Both the position numbers and the translations under genes were made by a program. Of a stretch of DNA of 64,000 nucleotides, positions 33,151 through 42,914 are shown piece by piece. The notes under the pieces were generated by a model that saw only the letters and a list, made by a program, of their open reading frames with translations, was not told the origin of the DNA and searched no databases. Where the stretch lies: the NCBI RefSeq assembly GCF_014199535.1, contig NZ_JACHNV010000002.1, positions 186,001-250,000 on the forward strand, read 5' to 3'. The DNA comes from Hymenobacter latericoloratus. GTDB lineage: Bacteria; Bacteroidota; Bacteroidia; Cytophagales; Hymenobacteraceae. Each line of letters starts with the position of its first letter. Position 1 is the stretch's first letter.

Positions 33151-34131
33151 ATGGACACTTCTGTTTTCCCACCCACTGCGCCTAACTCCGAGCGGGTGCC
33201 CCTGGTGAGCGTCTGGTTGATTACCTACAACCACGAGCCCTACATCGCGCAAGCCATTGAAGGCGTACTAATGCAGAAAACAACCTTTGCGGTTGAGCTG
33301 GTTATAGGAGAAGACTGTTCCTCTGACCGCACGCGCGAGATAGTGCTGGCCTATAAGGAGAAGTACCCCGACCGCATCAAGTTGTTTCTCTCGCCTGAAA
33401 ACCTGGGTATGGTGCCGGTGTTGGAACCAACCTTTGCTATGTGCCGGGGCAAATACGTGGCTATGCTCGATGGCGACGATTACTGGACGGACTCGCAGAA
33501 GCTGCAAAAGCAAATTGACTTAATGGAAGCTGATGCCACGTGCAACATCAGCTTCCACTCCGTACAGGTGTACGACGAAAGCTCCGGCCGGTATACCCTG
33601 CCACCTCACCCTGCTTGGTCCAGCGTCTCCCAAGGCCTGGATCTTCATGAGTTCATCCACCTTGGCAATCCTATATATACCGTATCAGCAATATTCCGGC
33701 GACTGACTCCGGAATTACCAGCTTACTATTATCAGCTGCCGTATCCGGATCTGGCTATTTACTACCTGGTGTTGGCTGCCGGTGGTAGGGCCTGCTACCT
33801 GCCCGAGGTAATGGGCGTGTACCGTCGCCACGCGAAAGGAGCTTTTACTGGTGCCAGCTGGTTGAAAAAACGTCAGGATTCTCTGCTCTTCTTTAACATT
33901 TTGCAGCAGCATCTACCCGCCCGCTATCAGCAGCAGTTAGCCGTAGAGCGTCAGCTTATTCTCTATGAACTGCTGTTTACCAAGCTGAAGCGCGGGAAAA
34001 TGAAAGCCGCTTATCGCTATTTTCAGTCAATTGACTGGTCCTACGTTCCACCTTCCTCGGTAACTTTTAGTCGGCCGCACCGGTACACCGCCGCTGTATT
34101 GCGTGCGCTAGGGAAGCTGGCTTCCAAATAA
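33151..34131 (+). CDS. GT2-family glycosyltransferase
   Basis: 326 residues, GT-A fold inverting glycosyltransferase. The N-terminal domain has VSVWLITYNHEPYIAQAIEG, IGEDCSSDRT and the metal-binding DGDDYW (near residue 111). The C-terminal ~100 residues are more variable and basic. No transmembrane segment is evident, so it is a soluble or peripheral enzyme that adds one sugar to a lipid-linked glycan or protein. Fourth and last gene of the cassette; the strong terminator at 34234-34279 follows. The coding sequence looks AT-richer than clpC downstream, which fits accessory glycan genes. Confidence 0.92.
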   Translation: MDTSVFPPTAPNSERVPLVSVWLITYNHEPYIAQAIEGVLMQKTTFAVELVIGEDCSSDRTREIVLAYKEKYPDRIKLFLSPENLGMVPVLEPTFAMCRGKYVAMLDGDDYWTDSQKLQKQIDLMEADATCNISFHSVQVYDESSGRYTLPPHPAWSSVSQGLDLHEFIHLGNPIYTVSAIFRRLTPELPAYYYQLPYPDLAIYYLVLAAGGRACYLPEVMGVYRRHAKGAFTGASWLKKRQDSLLFFNILQQHLPARYQQQLAVERQLILYELLFTKLKRGKMKAAYRYFQSIDWSYVPPSSVTFSRPHRYTAAVLRALGKLASK

Positions 34132-34233
34132 TCTACTATTCACCCGGTATGGGTAGCGCCTGCGTTATTAACTAAGTGTAGTAGAAAGTCTGCGCTGAGT
34201 TTAATGGTCAGGTTTCACAGTAGTAACTAAGTC

Positions 34234-34279
34234 AAACAAAAACAGCCGGTTCCTTTGCAGGAACCGGCTGTTTTTGTTT
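34234..34279. terminator. Bidirectional terminator between the glycan cassette and clpC
   Basis: Twenty-base stem AAACAAAAACAGCCGGTTCC and its complement, 6-base loop, T-runs on both strands. Confidence 0.94.
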
Positions 34280-34290
34280 ACTCCAGCTGA

Positions 34291-36912
34291 TTATTCGCCT
34301 TTCTTCTTCGAGTCGTTCGGCTCGTCGTCGTTGGGCTCAGGAGCTTCTTCGGGTCGCTCGTCGCTGGCGAGGTTGAGTTGCTCACCGCTCTTGCTTACCG
34401 AGAAGGTCAGCTCTTCGGCGCCGGCCGTGTAGTCAGCCGTGATGACGTCGCCCTGGGCAATTTCCGCTTTCAGGATTTCCTCGGCAATCGGGTCTTCGAT
34501 GTACTTCTGGATAGCCCGGTTCAATGGGCGTGCGCCGTATTTAGGATCGTAGCCTTTCTCGGCCACGAAGTCCTTGGCGGCGTCGGTCAGCTCCACGCGG
34601 TAGCCCAACGTCTGGATGCGGCCCAGCAGCTTCGACAGCGAAATGTCGATGATGCGGTGAATATCCTGCTTCTCCAGGGAGTTGAACACGATAACGTCGT
34701 CCAGACGGTTGAGGAATTCCGGCGAGAAGGTTTTCCGCAGGGCGTTGGTGATGGTGCCCTTGGTAATCTCATCCATGTTTTCCTGGCGAGCCTTGGTGCC
34801 GAAACCGATGCCAGCACCGAAGTCCTGCAGGTCACGGGCCCCAATGTTCGAGGTCATGATGATGATGGTGTTACGGAAGTCCACCTTACGGCCCAATCCA
34901 TCGGTCAGGATACCGTCGTCGAGCACCTGCAGCAGCAGGTTATACACGTCGGGGTGGGCCTTTTCAATCTCGTCGAGCAGGATAACCGAGTAGGGCTTGC
35001 GGCGGATTTTCTCCGTCAGCTGACCGCCTTCCTCGTAGCCCACGTAGCCGGGAGGCGCGCCTACCAGGCGCGAGATGCTGAACTTCTCCATGTACTCCGA
35101 CATGTCAATCCGCACCAGCGAATCTTCCTTGTCGAAGAGGTAGGTAGCCAGCACCTTGGCCAGTTCCGTTTTACCTACCCCCGTCGGGCCGAGGAACACG
35201 AACGAGCCAATCGGCTTCTTCGGATCTTTCAGGCCTACGCGGGTACGCTGGATGGCTTTCACCAGTTGCTTGATGGCCTTGTCCTGTCCGATTACCTTGC
35301 CCTGCAGCTCTTCGCCCATTTTCAGGAGCTTGGAGCTTTCGTTCTGAGCCACACGCGAAACAGGGATGCCGGTCATCATGGCAATAACCTCGGCCACGTT
35401 TTCCTCCTTCACGGTGTAGCGCTTCTTCTTGGTCTCTTCTTCCCAGTCCTTCTTGGCCTGGTCGAGCTGATCAATCAGCTTCTTCTCCGTGTCGCGCAGC
35501 TTGGCGGCTTCCTCGTATTTCTGCGACTTCACCACGCGGTTTTTCTCCGTCTTGATGTTCTCAATCTGCTCTTCGAGCTTGAGAATATCCTCGGGCACCA
35601 CAATGTTATTGATGTGCACGCGGGCCCCGGCCTCGTCCAGAATGTCGATGGCCTTATCTGGCAGGAAACGGTCCGACATGTAGCGGTCCGACAGCTTCAC
35701 GCAGGCTTCAATGGCCTTATCGGTGTACAGAACGTGGTGGTGGTCCTGATACTTGTCCTTGATGTTGTTCAGGATTTCGATGGTTTCCTCGGGCGTGGTG
35801 GGGTCCACCATTACCATCTGGAAACGACGGGCTAGGGCACCATCCTTCTCGATGTACTGACGATACTCATCAAGCGTGGTAGCGCCAATGCATTGGATTT
35901 CGCCGCGGGCCAGGGCGGGCTTGAACATATTGCTGGCATCCAGCGAGCCGGAAGCGCCGCCAGCACCTACAATGGTGTGCAGTTCGTCAATGAACAAAAT
36001 CACGTCGGGCGACTTCTCCAACTCATTCATCACGGCCTTCATACGCTCCTCGAACTGGCCGCGGTATTTGGTACCCGCTACCAGCGAGGCAAGGTCGAGC
36101 GTAACGACGCGTTTGCCGAACAGCACGCGCGACACCTTCTTCTGGATGATGCGCAGGGCGAGGCCTTCGGCAATGGCGGTCTTACCTACGCCGGGCTCAC
36201 CAATCAGGATGGGGTTGTTCTTTTTGCGGCGCGACAGAATCTGAGCAACCCGCTCGATTTCTTTTTCGCGGCCTACAATGGGGTCGAGCTTGTCTTCCTC
36301 GGCGAGCTTGGTCAGGTCGCGGCCGAAGTTATCGAGCACCGGCGTGCGCGACTTCTCGTTGCCCTTCTTAGGGGTAGCCCCGGCGCCGGCACCGCCGCGG
36401 CCTGCGCTGCCACCAAAGAGGCGGTCGTTGTCGTCGTCGTCGGCCTCGGGGCCGTTGGTGGGGTTGTTCGCCGTGTTACCGTGGTAGTCCAGCGAATCAC
36501 GTACGGATTCGTAGTTCACGTTGAATTTGCTCAGGATTTGGGACGAAATGTTGTCTTCATCGCGCAGAATCGACAGCAGCAGGTGCTCCGTGCCAATGAT
36601 TTCGCTTTTGAAGATTTTAGCTTCCAGGTAGGTAATCTTGAGTACTTTCTCGGTCTGCTTCGTCAGGGGGATGGAGCCGGTAATGCTCGTGCCCTGGGTA
36701 GCGGTATTGCGGGTAGCCTGTTCGAGAGCGTACTTCAGCTCGTCCACGGATACGCCCAATTTCTTGAGCAGACCAATGGCCGTGCCTTCCCCCTCGCGAA
36801 TCATGCCCAGCAATAAGTGCTCAGTACCGATATAGTCGTGCCCGAGCCGGATGGCTTCCTCCCGGCTCAGGGAGATGACCTCCTTGACACGATTTGAGAA
36901 TTTAGCTTCCAT
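34291..36912 (-). CDS. clpC: ATP-dependent Clp protease ATP-binding subunit ClpC
   Basis: 873 residues, HSP100 unfoldase that feeds ClpP. Order: two Clp_N repeats (~1-150), Asp/Asn/Gly-rich linker ([15 protein letters not shown]), AAA-1 with Walker [14 protein letters not shown] and Walker [10 protein letters not shown], the UVR-type middle domain ([20 protein letters not shown]), AAA-2 with Walker [13 protein letters not shown] and Walker [12 protein letters not shown], and the ClpB-type D2 small domain, ending in an acidic/Lys tail. Start ATG 36912 ([12 protein letters not shown]); an upstream frame adds 12 unsupported residues. Monocistronic; a -10-like TACTTG lies upstream but is not convincing. 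Confidence 0.97.
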   Translation of the reverse strand: MEAKFSNRVKEVISLSREEAIRLGHDYIGTEHLLLGMIREGEGTAIGLLKKLGVSVDELKYALEQATRNTATQGTSITGSIPLTKQTEKVLKITYLEAKIFKSEIIGTEHLLLSILRDEDNISSQILSKFNVNYESVRDSLDYHGNTANNPTNGPEADDDDNDRLFGGSAGRGGAGAGATPKKGNEKSRTPVLDNFGRDLTKLAEEDKLDPIVGREKEIERVAQILSRRKKNNPILIGEPGVGKTAIAEGLALRIIQKKVSRVLFGKRVVTLDLASLVAGTKYRGQFEERMKAVMNELEKSPDVILFIDELHTIVGAGGASGSLDASNMFKPALARGEIQCIGATTLDEYRQYIEKDGALARRFQMVMVDPTTPEETIEILNNIKDKYQDHHHVLYTDKAIEACVKLSDRYMSDRFLPDKAIDILDEAGARVHINNIVVPEDILKLEEQIENIKTEKNRVVKSQKYEEAAKLRDTEKKLIDQLDQAKKDWEEETKKKRYTVKEENVAEVIAMMTGIPVSRVAQNESSKLLKMGEELQGKVIGQDKAIKQLVKAIQRTRVGLKDPKKPIGSFVFLGPTGVGKTELAKVLATYLFDKEDSLVRIDMSEYMEKFSISRLVGAPPGYVGYEEGGQLTEKIRRKPYSVILLDEIEKAHPDVYNLLLQVLDDGILTDGLGRKVDFRNTIIIMTSNIGARDLQDFGAGIGFGTKARQENMDEITKGTITNALRKTFSPEFLNRLDDVIVFNSLEKQDIHRIIDISLSKLLGRIQTLGYRVELTDAAKDFVAEKGYDPKYGARPLNRAIQKYIEDPIAEEILKAEIAQGDVITADYTAGAEELTFSVSKSGEQLNLASDERPEEAPEPNDDEPNDSKKKGE

Positions 36913-37031
36913 GCAGATAAGGTAGTGAAGAAAAACGGAACCCCGCAAGCCCTAAGACAGGCCTGGCGGGTTGGGCCGCTGTACTCTGAAAACAGAAGGA
37001 GGCGGGCTAAGGTTCGGAGGCGGCAAGTACA

Positions 37032-37655
37032 CTACGTAAGAAAACTGCCGGCGGCCGGTCCCTGCGTAAAAAGCAGGTCTAAGATGCTGAGTCCCGGTAC
37101 AAAATCTTTACCAAACGTCTGCCGGTAGGGCCGAACCGACGTCCTGTCAGGTTCCGCCGGGGCCGCTGCTTTCGGTGTCAGCCAATCGCGCCGATCCAGC
37201 AGAGAGACAGGGGTAGGAGAGGGGTAGTACTCGGGGGTGAGATGAATGGGCAACCGTAGCCGCAGGCAGCGCAGCTGCAGCCGCAGCAAGCTCAGGTTTA
37301 ACTCGAACAGAAGGGAAGGCTTTTGTACGTAGATATCGTGCAGATAGTCGGCGTAGTACTCGAAATACGGCGAGCCGCCGTAAGCGGTTTGCAGGGTGCG
37401 CCAGTGTCGGTGTACCCAATTCTGGCGGTAGTCGATTTCAATGGCCGATGTTAGCACTTTTTCGCTCCGGTTGCCATCAATAACCGGCACGGTCAGCGGC
37501 TGTACTCCCTGGGCCGTGAGGATAAGACAGCGGTTGCGGTACGTTTGTTTGCGGTAGTTGTCATGGGCTTCCAGGTAGAGAGCCTCGGCGCCAAGAAGTT
37601 CAGCAAAAAAGGCCGCGGGCGGATTGTACTGCGACTCGAAAAGAATAGCGGGCAT
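37032..37655 (-). CDS. WbqC-family protein, second paralogue
   Basis: 207 residues. The start MPAILFESQYNPPAAFFAEL is the shortened WbqC pattern, with LYLEAHDNYRKQTYRNRCLI in place of the first paralogue's DDVQFIKRGWINRNRIL, and WVHRHWRTLQTAYGGSPYFEYYADYL in the middle. It ends in a Pro/Arg-rich segment (PAEPDRTSVRPYRQTFG) and FVPGLSILDLLF, which corresponds to FVPGLSIIDVLM in the first paralogue. It is convergent-independent of the cassette, separated from it by clpC, and much diverged. Such a member is widespread in Bacteroidota next to envelope genes; role unknown. Confidence 0.85.
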   Translation of the reverse strand: MPAILFESQYNPPAAFFAELLGAEALYLEAHDNYRKQTYRNRCLILTAQGVQPLTVPVIDGNRSEKVLTSAIEIDYRQNWVHRHWRTLQTAYGGSPYFEYYADYLHDIYVQKPSLLFELNLSLLRLQLRCLRLRLPIHLTPEYYPSPTPVSLLDRRDWLTPKAAAPAEPDRTSVRPYRQTFGKDFVPGLSILDLLFTQGPAAGSFLT

Positions 37656-37777
37656 GAAAAAAAACTAGTGCCACCAACGGCAAGGAAAGCGTGATAATAC
37701 GGCCCAACGGGCAAATACGGAGGCCCAGTGCCGAAACCGACCGGCGGCAGCGGCCTTGCTTCCGAATATGGGGAAGG

Positions 37778-37805
37778 TTTGTACAAAAGTGGGACAGTAC
37801 TTTTG
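37778..37805 (+). promoter_or_regulatory. Bacteroidota-type promoter upstream of the exported-protein/acyltransferase pair
   Basis: TTTG, 16-base spacer, TACTTTTG (exact TAnnTTTG). The gene starts at 37887, giving a leader of about 75 bases. Confidence 0.55.
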
Positions 37806-37886
37806 AAACGCCATCAGGGAGGACCGTGTTTGCCCACCGCCGTTTCAGGCGAACCGGCCTTTTTAATGTACCGACATTCTGACACT

Positions 37887-38771
37887 ATGCCCTCCGGACT
37901 CAGACTTCTGCTGACCATTTGCCTGCTTTGCCTACCCTTCGCGGCGGTCCGGGCCCAACACCAGCTGCAGCTGGACGTAGCCCGTTTCCGGAGCACGGAT
38001 GTGGCCGTGAAGGGCGGAACAGTAGAAATCTACGCTACCGTGTCGGGCAAGCACCTGACGTACCAGCGCCGGGGCCCCAAGCTGTTTCAGGCCGGGGCTA
38101 CCGTTACGCTGGAGGCCGTGCGCCCCGATGGCTCGGCTATCTATCAGGAAACCATAACCCTGCGGCCCCCAGTGTTGCGCGATACCACAGCGGCCATCAA
38201 AAACCCGATCAGCTTTCAAAAGCGCATTACGCTGCCCGAAGGGCGCTATATCCTGCGTGGCCACCTCCGCGACCAGTACCGCGCCGCCAACACCGATATT
38301 GTAGAACGGCCTCTGGTAATGGAGTTTAGCAGCACGAAACCCGGGCTGAGCGACGTAGTACTGCTCAGCAAGCCGGCCAGCCGCTCTACTGTGGAAGCAA
38401 ATAATTTTATACGAAATGGCCTGAGCCTGACCCGAACTCCGGGCGGACTGTATGCGCGCGGCATGGATAAGCTGTACTTTTACGCCGAGCTGTACAATGC
38501 CTCGGCCGGGCAGCCGCTGGTTCTTCGCTACCGGTTGCGGGCTGCCAAAACTACCAAGGATGCTGTGGCCAGCCAGGGCGCTACGCAAGGTGCGGAGGGT
38601 AGGCCCACAGTGCTAACCGGTGAGTTGGACCTGACGAAGGTACCAGCCGGCGAGTACCTGCTCACGCTGGAAATTCGAAACGCTAAAAATCAAGTGCTGA
38701 CCACCCAAACCACCACCGTGCGCCGCAACCCGGCCGATTACGCTCCGGCTGGGGCCGTTATGCCCCGATGA
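37887..38771 (+). CDS. Hypothetical exported protein with beta-rich repeats
   Basis: 294 residues, family not recognised. Residues 1-24 are a Sec signal (LRLLLTICLLCLPFAAVRAQ). The mature part is rich in beta-strand motifs of the type found in Ig-like or macroglobulin-like domains: GTVEIYATVSGKHLTYQRRG, GATVTLEAVRPDG, LPEGRYILRGHLRDQ, and near the end LTKVPAGEYLLTLEIRNAKN. No lipobox. Start ATG 37887 (MPSGLRLL); ATG 37866 is also possible. Its last four bases overlap the acyltransferase start (ATGA), so the two are translationally coupled and probably work together at the envelope. Confidence 0.78.
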   Translation: MPSGLRLLLTICLLCLPFAAVRAQHQLQLDVARFRSTDVAVKGGTVEIYATVSGKHLTYQRRGPKLFQAGATVTLEAVRPDGSAIYQETITLRPPVLRDTTAAIKNPISFQKRITLPEGRYILRGHLRDQYRAANTDIVERPLVMEFSSTKPGLSDVVLLSKPASRSTVEANNFIRNGLSLTRTPGGLYARGMDKLYFYAELYNASAGQPLVLRYRLRAAKTTKDAVASQGATQGAEGRPTVLTGELDLTKVPAGEYLLTLEIRNAKNQVLTTQTTTVRRNPADYAPAGAVMPR

Positions 38772-39676
38772 GTGCGGCCCGCGTTGCCCCAAAATCCTAC
38801 CCCTGGTATTACCGGCCGGTAGAATGGTTGCTCCTCGGCCTCTCGTACCTGCCCTTCCCAGTGCTGTACGCTGTGGCCCGGGGATTTTACCTGCTGCTGG
38901 CGTATGTGGTGCGCTACCGTAAGCGCGTGGTACTGGAAAACCTGCGCAATTCTTTTCCAGAAAAATCGGGAGCTGAAATTGAAAAGTTGGCGCACCAGTT
39001 TTACTGGCACTTCTCGCAGGTGATGGTGGAGGTCATTAAACTGGCAACCATGCCGGCGGCAGAGCTGAAGCGGCGTGTGTTGTTTCGGAATCCGGAAGTG
39101 CTGGAGCGCCACTTTGCCAACCAGCGCACGGTGCTCGGGCTTTCCTCGCACGCGGGCAACTGGGAGTGGGTCCTGACCTCCGGAGCCTTATGGCTGTCAG
39201 CGCACACAGATGGCGTGTATAAGCCCCTGAGTAACCCCTTCTTCGAGAGCTTCATGTATCGGTTGCGCACCCGCATGGGTTCGGGGCTGATTCCTATGCG
39301 CGACACCTTGCGCGATATGGTACAGCGGAAAGGCGAAGTGCGGGTAGTAAGCATGCTGTCAGACCAGGCCGCGGGCCCGGAGGACCGGCCGTACTGGACT
39401 ACCTTCATGAACCAGGATGCTGGTTTTTACACCAGCACGGAGCGGCTGGCCACTCGTTTCCGGTGCCCGGTGGTGTACGTCAGCATCCGGCGCCTACGGC
39501 AAGGCTACTACGAAATCGTGCTGACGGAACTCTACGATGGTGATTCGCCCCTGCCCGCCAACGACTTCCCCCTTACCGCCGCGTTCGTGCACCAGTTGGA
39601 GCAGGATATTCGCCTGTTCCCCCCGGATTACCTCTGGACTCACCGCCGGTGGAAGCACAAGAGAGTAACGGAGTAA
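38768..39676 (+). CDS. Lysophospholipid/lipid A-type acyltransferase (LpxL/HtrB family)
   Basis: 302 residues, inner-membrane acyltransferase of the lauroyl/myristoyl transferase family. One membrane segment near residues 18-35 (LLGLSYLPFPVLYAVARGFYLLL). Catalytic motif HAGNWEW (His at ~126, Glu five residues later, HX4D/E type), then VSMLSDQAAG and the C-terminal YLWTHRRWKHKR. The family adds secondary acyl chains to lipid A or ornithine/phosphatidyl lipids. It overlaps the upstream exported-protein gene by 4 bases. The downstream sequence has a strong terminator. Confidence 0.92.
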   Translation: MSAARVAPKSYPWYYRPVEWLLLGLSYLPFPVLYAVARGFYLLLAYVVRYRKRVVLENLRNSFPEKSGAEIEKLAHQFYWHFSQVMVEVIKLATMPAAELKRRVLFRNPEVLERHFANQRTVLGLSSHAGNWEWVLTSGALWLSAHTDGVYKPLSNPFFESFMYRLRTRMGSGLIPMRDTLRDMVQRKGEVRVVSMLSDQAAGPEDRPYWTTFMNQDAGFYTSTERLATRFRCPVVYVSIRRLRQGYYEIVLTELYDGDSPLPANDFPLTAAFVHQLEQDIRLFPPDYLWTHRRWKHKRVTE

Positions 39677-39701
39677 GCTGAGTAGCTGCTAACACTCAGC
39701 A

Positions 39702-39758
39702 AAGCCCCAGCGCCCCGACGCTAACCGTTCAACGGCAGGTGTCACTTCGCTGGGGCTT
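39702..39758. terminator. Terminator after the acyltransferase gene
   Basis: Stem AAGCCCCAGCG / CGCTGGGGCTT with a longer loop; a small hairpin GCTGAGT / ACTCAGC (39678-39701) precedes it. Confidence 0.7.
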
Positions 39759-39886
39759 GGTTGGGTGTGAATAGCGGCCGGTTGCTACCCCTGTGCTACT
39801 GTTGAGGAGCTTTGTACGGCCAGGGGGGGTAGCGGACTGCGTATGGGTCGGCCTCGCGCGGCTACCCCAACACCTGGCGCCTGAGA

Positions 39887-40516
39887 CTACAGATACTGTT
39901 CGATGTCGCCGGCGCCCTGGCGGATAATGTCGAAGTCCTCGTTGGTGCAGTCCACCACGGTGCTGGCAATGTTGTTGCCGAAACCGCCGTCGATGACCAG
40001 ATCCACCAGCGGACGATACTTCTCGAAAATAAGGTCGGGGTCGGTGCTGTACTCCAGAATCTCGTCGTCGTCGTGAATGGAAGTAGAAACGATGGGGTTA
40101 CCCAGCTCGCGCACCAGAGTGGTGCAGATCTGGTTATCGGGCACCCGAATACCAACGGTTTTGCGCTTGACGCCACCGTAGCGCGGAGCTTTGGTACTAG
40201 CTTCAAAAATAAAGGTAAACGGCCCGGGCAGCGCTTTTTTAAGCACCTTGTACACGGGTGTGGTAATGCCGTTGGCGTAGTCAGTGATATGTGAAAGGTC
40301 GGAGCAGATAAACGACAGATTGGCCTTTTCGGGATGAATGCCTTTAATGCGGCAGAGCTTTTCTACGGCGCGGGCATTATGAATGTCGCAGCCCAGGCCA
40401 TATACCGTGTCCGTTGGATAAATGATAACCCCCCCGTTCCGCAGCACTTCTACGGCTTGGGCAATACGGTTCTGGGGTGGGTTGTCGGGGTGAATGCGAA
40501 GCAAAGTTGCAGACAT
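39887..40516 (-). CDS. L-threonylcarbamoyladenylate synthase (TsaC/YciO family)
   Basis: 209 residues of the Sua5/YrdC/YciO family, which makes threonylcarbamoyl-AMP for the t6A37 modification of ANN-decoding tRNAs. Landmarks: YPTDTVYGLGCDIHN (ATP/substrate loop), KGIHPEKANLSFICSD, GPFTFIF, and VGIRVPDN, NPIVSTSIH. The N-terminal segment lacks the Sua5 C-terminal domain, so it is the single-domain type; the LCRIKGIHPEK and SHITDYA words resemble YciO-type members, whose activity is less certain than TsaC. Start ATG 40516. A CAAGGTA word upstream (rc TACCTTG) may be its -7 element. Confidence 0.9.
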   Translation of the reverse strand: MSATLLRIHPDNPPQNRIAQAVEVLRNGGVIIYPTDTVYGLGCDIHNARAVEKLCRIKGIHPEKANLSFICSDLSHITDYANGITTPVYKVLKKALPGPFTFIFEASTKAPRYGGVKRKTVGIRVPDNQICTTLVRELGNPIVSTSIHDDDEILEYSTDPDLIFEKYRPLVDLVIDGGFGNNIASTVVDCTNEDFDIIRQGAGDIEQYL

Positions 40517-40654
40517 AGCGAAGGCAGTTGAGTAAGCAGCAAACCCGGCGCCGGCGGACGACGGGGACGGTCAAGGTACAAGGCCCTAAAGAAACCTGCT
40601 ACCCTTTTCGATAAAAACTCCCGGCGGGTTGCCGCTGCCTGCAGCAGCGGCACA

Positions 40655-40688
40655 AAAAAAGCCCCGGCGCCATGGGCCGGGGCTTTTC
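40655..40688 (-). terminator. Intrinsic terminator of the T9SS protein gene
   Basis: Stem AAAAGCCCCGGC / GCCGGGGCTTTT around the short loop GCCATGG; T-run on the minus strand. A second hairpin GCCGCTGC / GCAGCGGC (40631-40651) lies next to it. Confidence 0.88.
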
Positions 40689-40707
40689 TTATAGATAGGC
40701 GGTCAGC

Positions 40708-41694
40708 TTATTGCTTGGTTACTTTGTGGGTGCTGAACGAGTCGCCGTTTTGTACCTGCACCACGTAGTTGCCGGCCTGCAGGGAGCGGAGGCTGAAAGT
40801 GCCATCGGCGGCGGCGGTGCCGCGCAGTACCGTGCGGCCCATCAGGTCCGAAACGGTTACGGCAGCTTTCTGGGCGCGGCCCGAAACCTGAATGGTCACA
40901 GCCTCAGCGGTGGGGTTAGGGAAAATAGCCACGTTGCTGGCGGCAATAACGTTGCGGCTGCTCAGCGCGGTAGTGCCCGTAGAAATAGCGAAATCATCAA
41001 CGGCCAGCAGGGCATCGGTACCCCCGTCGTTGGTGTCTTTCCAGCGGATCCACATGGTAGCGCCGGCCGGCCAGGTGATATTACTGATCGAGCCAGCAAT
41101 GGCCGCCCGGTTAGCGGCTTCATTGCCGTTAATAGGAGCCGTAGATACGTTAGCGTTAGCTACCTCCGTGATATTGAGAGCCGTTACAGCCGTCCAGGTG
41201 CCGGTGGTCAGGCTGGTGGCATCCAGGCTATATTCAAAGGCCAGCACTTCCGTCAGGTCAACGGCGCTACCGGATTTCCACTGCTCGCCCCGAAAGGCCA
41301 TGTTCACCCGGGTTACCGCGGCGCCTGTGCCGTTGGTGAACGCTGCCCCGAAAGCGGGTACCGTCGAGCCCGAGGCAATAGTACCAAACGCACGGTCGGG
41401 GTCATTAGCCAGACCTACGTTATAGATGCCGCCCGACGTGCTATTGCCATCGGAAGCAGATAGATCCAGTGCCTGGTTCAGGGTGCCAGAGCCCCCCAGA
41501 CGGACTGCGCTCCAGCCAGCCGGATACGTAGTACCCGCCACCCCAATGCCATCAAAGTTTTGGGTGTAAATAGCGCCGGCCGCTACGCTAACAGGAGTAA
41601 CCGTTTGCGCCGAGGCTGAAACACAGGCGCCCGTGCCCAGTAGCAAGCCCAGCAGGCTGCGGAACACCGATTTGGAAGTGTAAGAGTGTTGCAT
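40708..41694 (-). CDS. Secreted protein with T9SS type A sorting domain
   Basis: 328 residues. Residues 1-30 are a signal peptide (ending ...CVSASAQ). The middle (~35-240) is a beta-rich extracellular domain (IYTQNFDGIGVAGTTYPAGWS, FGAAFTNGTGAAVTRVNMAF) of a kind frequent before sorting tails; no enzyme motif is seen. Residues ~250-328 are a T9SS sorting domain (VAIFPNPTAEAVTIQVSG, LQAGNYVVQVQNGDSFSTHK). It should be secreted and attached or released at the surface; function unknown. A promoter with an exact -7 element lies upstream. Confidence 0.9.
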   Translation of the reverse strand: MQHSYTSKSVFRSLLGLLLGTGACVSASAQTVTPVSVAAGAIYTQNFDGIGVAGTTYPAGWSAVRLGGSGTLNQALDLSASDGNSTSGGIYNVGLANDPDRAFGTIASGSTVPAFGAAFTNGTGAAVTRVNMAFRGEQWKSGSAVDLTEVLAFEYSLDATSLTTGTWTAVTALNITEVANANVSTAPINGNEAANRAAIAGSISNITWPAGATMWIRWKDTNDGGTDALLAVDDFAISTGTTALSSRNVIAASNVAIFPNPTAEAVTIQVSGRAQKAAVTVSDLMGRTVLRGTAAADGTFSLRSLQAGNYVVQVQNGDSFSTHKVTKQ

Positions 41695-41746
41695 GATAAA
41701 AGAAAAGAGAAAGGGGTGAAGAATTAGAACTCGTACTTTTGAGCAG

Positions 41747-41778
41747 CAAATCTACCTGCTATCCGTTGCCAGGTCCAA
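41747..41778 (-). promoter_or_regulatory. Bacteroidota-type promoter of the T9SS protein gene
   Basis: On the minus strand: TTGG, about 20-base spacer, TAGATTTG (exact TAnnTTTG); start codon about 52 bases downstream. Confidence 0.5.
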
Positions 41779-41826
41779 TATAAGATTGGATATGCAATGT
41801 TACCGTTTTGTTACCTCTTCCGCTTC

Positions 41827-42903
41827 ATGGCCAAAACCCGCATCGATTACAAAGCCAACGCCACGCGCCGTCGCAACCGGTTTGCATACGTTACCGGTAT
41901 TTTTGGGTTGCTGCTTGTCACTTTTTCCTACTATTTCTACCAGGTTTTTTTCACGCCTAATATTGATACCAAGGGCCGGCCGGCCTACGTGGTCGTGCGG
42001 CGGGGAGAGTCGGCCAAAGCTGTGCTGGATTCCATTGAGGCCACCGGCGTAGTCATTGACAAGCTCAGCCTGCGCTTTGTGGCCCGCCTGCTGAAGTACG
42101 ACCAGCTGGTAAAGCCCGGCCGCTACGAGCTGAAAAATGGCTACACCAACCGGCAGCTGATTAATGATTTGCGCACGGGTAGCAACAAGCTGCCCCTGAT
42201 GCTGACGTTCCAGAACATCCGGCTGCGGCAGGACCTGGCCCGCAAGTTGAGCACCACCATTGATGCGCGCCCCGGCCAGTTTGATTCTCTGCTGACCTCG
42301 CCGGCCTACACCAAAAGCCTGGGTTTCGATACCACGAGCATTCTCACCATGTTCATTCCGAACACCTACGAGCTGCTCTGGAACACCTCCGCCGACAACC
42401 TCATGCACCGGATGAAGAAGGAGTATGAGAAGTTCTGGACGCCGGAGCGCGACGCCCAGCGCAAAAAGTTGGGCCTGAGCCGGGCCGAAGTGAGCACCTT
42501 GGCCAGCATTGTGGAGGCCGAGCAGCAGCAGCACGCCGACGAGCGGCCCCGGGTGGCCGGCGTGTACCTCAACCGCCTCAAGCGCGGCATGAAGCTACAG
42601 GCCGACCCCACCGTGGTGTACGCCAACCGCGACTTTACCATCAAGCGCGTGCTCAACGTGCACCTGGCCAAAGACTCGCCCTACAACACCTACAAATACG
42701 GCGGCCTGCCGCCCGGCCCCATCAACCTGCCCAGCATTGCCAGCATTGATGCCGTGCTGAACCCCGAAAGCCACGACTACCTTTACTTCTGCGCCAAAGA
42801 GGATTTCAGCGGCTACCACGCCTTTGCCCGCAACGAGCAGGAGCACCTCGTAAACGCCCGCCGCTACCAGGCCGCCCTCAGCCGGGCCGGCATTATGAAG
42901 TAA
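41827..42903 (+). CDS. mltG: Endolytic transglycosylase MltG
   Basis: 358 residues. One transmembrane segment (FAYVTGIFGLLLVTFSYYFYQV, residues ~18-40), then a LysM-like region (RRGESAKAVLDSIEATGVV) and the YceG domain with the catalytic Glu in LASIVEAEQQQHADERPRVAGVYLNRL and the substrate motif GLPPGPINLPSIASIDAVL. MltG cuts nascent glycan strands next to the membrane and sets their length. Start ATG 41827 (MAKTRIDYK). Same strand as the thioesterase and BrkB genes; the gap to the thioesterase gene contains an inverted repeat. Confidence 0.95.
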   Translation: MAKTRIDYKANATRRRNRFAYVTGIFGLLLVTFSYYFYQVFFTPNIDTKGRPAYVVVRRGESAKAVLDSIEATGVVIDKLSLRFVARLLKYDQLVKPGRYELKNGYTNRQLINDLRTGSNKLPLMLTFQNIRLRQDLARKLSTTIDARPGQFDSLLTSPAYTKSLGFDTTSILTMFIPNTYELLWNTSADNLMHRMKKEYEKFWTPERDAQRKKLGLSRAEVSTLASIVEAEQQQHADERPRVAGVYLNRLKRGMKLQADPTVVYANRDFTIKRVLNVHLAKDSPYNTYKYGGLPPGPINLPSIASIDAVLNPESHDYLYFCAKEDFSGYHAFARNEQEHLVNARRYQAALSRAGIMK

Positions 42904-42914
42904 ATTCAGTGGAG

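Noticed and set aside
34378-35835. Long open frame antisense to clpC
   Set aside because: Shadow of the conserved ClpC reading frame; composition is biased to His, Leu and Val without motifs.
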